From Letharia columbiana (lineage: Eukaryota; Ascomycota; Lecanoromycetes; Lecanorales; Parmeliaceae): a stretch of 64,000 nt of DNA. Position 1 is the first letter of the stretch. Each line of letters starts with the position of its first letter. A program made the position numbers and the translations under genes. The notes below the pieces were generated by a model. It did not search any database, was not told the DNA's origin, and saw only the letters and a list, made by a program, of their open reading frames with translations. The DNA is taken from NCBI RefSeq assembly GCF_014066305.1, contig NW_023501082.1:380691-444690 (forward strand), written 5' to 3'. Of the stretch, positions 59,930-64,000 are shown one piece after another.

Positions 59930-62900
59930 CTCGAGATTTAAAATAACTTTAATCGCTATCTAGCGATAATATATATAATTATATATCTATATTTATAGTA
60001 TTAACTCTTAATCTATAATTTATAATTAATAAATAATTTTAGAGAGTTTAAATATTATTAATTATTATTAATTAATATTCTTAAATTTAGCGAAGATAAG
60101 ATATATAATTTTATTATCTTTAAGATATTTATATAGCTAGCGCCTTAATTAATTATAAACTATCTCTTATACTTTTAATAACGCTATTAAAGTTATCTTA
60201 TAAATATATATATTTATATTAAAGTCGTTAATAAGAATATAAGACTTAATAGTCTATATAAAGATACTCTAATTTATCTTTTAATCTAAATATTTATAAA
60301 TATAAAGATATACTTAATATAAATCTTTAGTCTCTCTTAAAAGTTAAGATATCTAGAGTTTAAATTAAATACTCTATTTTCTTAAGAGATATAATATCTA
60401 TATTATAAATATCTATCTTATACTTAAATATCTAATATATATTAATATAAATAAATATAACTAGATATCGTCGATAGAGAAGAAAAATCTATTTAATAAT
60501 AAGTACTTAACGTTCTAAATAAGGGCGATTATTATTTATTCTTAATAAGATCTAATATAATATAATTTAAATAAGATTAGAGACGCTCTTATTAGATTAA
60601 TTTATAATTATTTATATATAACTTCGAATAAGCGTAAAGGCGATTTTCTCCTCTTACGATTATATTCTTTATCTTCTTTTTAAAGAATATTATAGTATAT
60701 TCTAAATATAGAAGAGTAACTATTAATATCTTAATTATATTATTAAAACTTATAATAATAATTTACTCTTTTAAGTTTATTATATTCGACTTTAAGATTA
60801 ATAATAACGCGAAACGCGTTAAAGTTTAAGTCTAAAAGAATTAAATAAATCTTCTTCTTTAAGATAAAGACGTTAGATAATCTCGATAATCTTAAATAAT
60901 TAAAGTATAAAGATTATTTATAGCGATTAATATTACTTATCTTTATACTAAATTAATTATTATTATTTTTAATTATAAGCTATAGACTTAAGTAGATTAG
61001 CGTATAAATAAAAATAGAGATTCTCGATAATCTTATTATTTTTGTTTTATAATCTTAATTTATAAGTAAAAGAAGCGTTAACTATTGTTAAATTAAACTT
61101 ATTTAATATATAAATATTAATTACTTTATACTCTATTAAAGATATAGCGAAGAATAATATATAAATCTATAATAAGTTTAGAGAAAGTATAAGCGCTATC
61201 TTTTATAGTAAAGATACGCTTTTAGATAAAGCGAATAATTATCGCGATTATAATCTATTAAATCTATACTTTACGCGCTAAAATCTAATTTATTTATCTT
61301 ATTTATAAGCGAAGTAAGTTAAGAAGTTTATTAGATTAAGCGTATATTATAAATATAAAAAAGATTAGATATTAGAATTTTAATAATATTTATTTATATA
61401 TTATATATTATAGTATAAATATTATAATAACTCGTTTATAAGCGAAGTAAGTTAAGAAGTTAATTAGATTAAGTATACGCTATAAATATAAAAGAGATTA
61501 GATATTAAGAATTTCGACGATATTTATTTATATATTATATATTATAGTATAAATATTATAATAACTCTTTATTATTAGATAGTTTCTTAAAGTAATATAT
61601 TTAACTCTATTATATAGTATTACTAGATTAAAATTATAATATCTTATTATTAAATAAGACTTTACTCTCTTAATTTTTATCTATATATATTTATCTTATA
61701 ATTTTTTAATACTTCTTATCGAGTTTCTTATTCTTTCTCTTATTACGCTTACTAAGACTATTATTTACTTAAAGAAAATTATTATTAATACTATTAAATA
61801 TAATTATTACGCCTCTATTAATATATTTATAATTTAAAGTTATAGAATAAGTTTAATCTATCTTAAATCTTTTTTATAATTCTTATCTATTATCGCTTTT
61901 CTAGTCTTCTTCTCTTTATTTATTATAGAGTCTATTAATAGCGTTAATAAGATATCTTTTAATAAAGTATATAAGATATTAATAAGTAGTCTATAGTCTC
62001 TTAATAAAGATAAACTTTTTTAACTTACTAAGTTTCTTAATAAATAAAGAAATATTAACTTTATTAATTAATCGTTAAGCGTCTTAGATTTAGATATATT
62101 ATTCTTCGCTATATAGATATTAATAATTAAATTAAATTACTTCGATTAAGATTAGATTAATCTTAAATAAAGACTTTTAGATTATTAATAAATATTAGAA
62201 AGATATTATTAATATAAGTCTTTATTTATAGATCTTTAAGCTAGTATATCTTTAGTTATAGCTAATAATTATGTTTATATAAAATTCTATCTTAATTTAT
62301 ATTCTTATTTATAAGTAAATAGCGAGAATTAATATATCTTTATCTCTAAAAGCGTAGCGTTATAATTAAATCTACGTTATTAAGTTTAATCTTATTTATC
62401 TTTATTAAATTCTTATTTATCTTTATTAAATCTTTATTAATATCTATTATTATCTTTTTAGCGATATATCTTAAATAATATAATTATAAAGCTTTTTAAG
62501 ATATATATATTTATAATTCTTTTAATAAATAATATATAATATTATAATATTAAGAGAATTAAGAATAAAGTATACTTTTTAAATATAAGTACTCGCGATT
62601 TAACTAATTTACGCGCTTAATTATTATTAAGTTAATAATAACTCTATAAGCGACTAATAGCGAAAAATAACTCGAATTCTATTAAAGTTTTTTAATTTCT
62701 ATAATTAGAAAAGAATAATTACTATTAATAACTAGAAAGTATATTAAGTTTACTTTATATTATAACGCTAAAGATCTTAATTATATTATATAATCTTCTA
62801 TTAAATCTTAATTAATTAAGATCTAATATTTAATAATAATTACGCTATATCTTTTAATATCTTAAAATTTAAAATAGCTATAATCGCTATCTAGCGATAA

Positions 62901-63640
62901 TATATATATTTATATATTCTACGCTAGTAGTTTTCGCTCTTATTTTATAGTATATAATTAATAATTCTAGAAAAATATAGTGTTATAAATTATTATTAAA
63001 TAATATTCTTAAATTTAGCGAAGATAAGATATATAATCTTATTATCTTTAAGATATTAATATAGTTTAAATCTTAATTAAATATAATCTATCTCTATCGC
63101 TATTAGAAGATATTTAATAATATTTCTCTTATTATAATTAAGAGTATAATAAACTTTTTAATTCTCGAAAATAATATAAAGTATATTCGAGTTCTCTTTA
63201 ATTAAATCTTATTTAATTTTAATATATATTTAATATATATAGAGAGCGTAAGTTTAATCTTATCGATATTTAATATAATATTCTTCTTAAGATATAAATA
63301 TCTACGCGCTCGATATCTATCTTATTTTTAAATATTTAATACGCGTTAAGCTAAGTAGTTATAATTAAATAGCGTTTATTAAAACGCGTTAATTAACGAA
63401 ATTATATTCTTTAATCTATTAAATAAGAGCTATAATTATTTAATTCTAATATAATATTATATAACGCGATTTAAGTTATATTAGAAATACTTTAATTAAT
63501 CTAATTTATTATTATTTAAAAGCTTCTAAGATAAAGTATAAGAGCGACTATATATAAATAAATATTTCTCTTAATATCTTATTTAAAGAATATTATAGTA
63601 TATTTTAAATATAGAAGTTAAAATAATAATATTCGACTTA
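59930..63640. repeat. Diverged direct duplication, about 0.8 kb, offset about 2.9 kb
   Basis: Landmarks repeat in order: TCGCTATCTAGCGATAATATATA at about 59,952 and 62,889; TTCTTAAATTTAGCGAAGATAAG at about 60,081 and 63,007; AAAGAATATTATAGTATATT at about 60,684 and 63,585. The intervening sequence is only weakly similar. TCGCTA-TC-TAGCGA is itself a perfect inverted repeat. Confidence 0.6.
61302..61566. repeat. 133-bp tandem duplication
   Basis: Two copies beginning TTTATAAGCGAAGTAAGTTAAG at 61,302 and 61,435 and ending TATAATAACTC; about 90% alike by eye. Non-coding. Confidence 0.85.
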
Positions 63641-64000
63641 TTTTTTTTATAATACTTAAATCTAAATTAACTTGTCGTCTTCGATATTTTAATCTTACTT
63701 TAAGCTCTTAATTTTAAACTTAAATAACTTATATCGAGAAATTCTTTTTAATTATAATTTAACGAAGATAATAGATTATATAGATAATATAATAAAAATA
63801 TTTAAATAGTCTATATCGTAGTTATTCTTAATTACTTATTATTATATCTTATATTAAATGCGAGTTTAACGCGCTATAGCTCTAAATTCTCTTTAAAAGA
63901 TTCTCTTTAAGTATAGAAGAAAATATATTAGAGAGATTATATTTAATAATATAAATATTTACTATATTAACGACAATAAGACTTTTAGCGAAGTCGTTAG

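Larger units (their letters stand above)
28381..64000. repeat. RIP-type AT-rich block, right part
   Basis: The same RIP-type signature as the left part continues to the window end: extreme AT content, almost no CpA/TpG, C and G kept mainly in CG and CT/AG contexts. No open frame of meaningful length begins with ATG. The block is a mosaic of duplicated, nested and tandem repeats. Named sub-features are listed separately. Stretches with nothing I can assign are about 44,840-45,720, 49,660-50,030, 50,650-51,500, 52,600-59,900 and 63,640-64,000. It could be a pericentromeric, subtelomeric or dispersed transposon cluster; the window does not decide this. Confidence 0.85.

Noticed and set aside
20518..64000. 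Mitochondrial DNA or bacterial endosymbiont origin of the AT-rich tract
   Set aside because: There are no long open frames, rRNA or tRNA set as expected in a mitochondrial genome. The specific CpA/TpG loss and dispersed duplications fit nuclear RIP better. A read-depth check would settle it.

Overview
The window looks like a chromosome segment of a filamentous ascomycete (Pezizomycotina). The evidence is short GT-AG introns (41-90 nt) that join frames exactly, a fungal rhodopsin-like seven-helix protein, an F-box protein, an intracellular GH51 arabinofuranosidase, and above all a very large AT-rich tract with almost no CpA/TpG. That last feature is the classic footprint of repeat-induced point mutation (RIP). 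No bacterial-style operons, rRNA genes, telomere repeats or CRISPR arrays were seen.

Region 1 (1-5.4 kb) is ordinary gene space. It holds a minus-strand F-box-like gene ending in an acidic hexapeptide repeat, a plus-strand three-exon gene of unknown function, and a minus-strand SRPBCC/START-like protein. Region 2 (5.4-10.8 kb) is a repeat graveyard: a truncated, frameshifted Tc1/mariner-type transposase, a homopolymer block that is probably an assembly artefact, and two copies of a small element with terminal inverted repeats. The second copy is split by about 3.6 kb containing two minisatellites (about 50-bp and 44-bp units). Region 3 (10.8-20.4 kb) carries a six-exon GH51 alpha-L-arabinofuranosidase, a decayed AAA+ ATPase pseudogene, a doubtful Ser/Thr-rich ORF, a four-exon rhodopsin-like membrane protein and a small two-exon coiled-coil gene next to the AT boundary.

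Region 4 (about 20.5-64 kb) is a RIP-saturated AT isochore without intact genes. It is built from nested, duplicated and tandem repeats: about 790-bp units, a 314-bp x5 array, a 335-bp x4 array, a roughly 1-kb palindrome, and several dispersed duplications. It also holds relics such as a tRNA-like sequence, a possible LINE endonuclease motif and a Lys-rich coding relic. A 2.4-kb island of normal base composition with a 224-bp repeat (25,991-28,380) sits inside it. The start of this island resembles an un-mutated version of the sequence at the left edge of the AT block.

The intact genes do not form a recognisable pathway or cluster. The strongest unusual observations are the TIR-bounded element carrying the 44-bp minisatellite, the near-identical tandem arrays inside saturated RIP DNA, the unmutated island, and the long palindrome. 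Gene models were built by hand from splice signals and frame closure; family assignments come from motif recognition only, with no database search.
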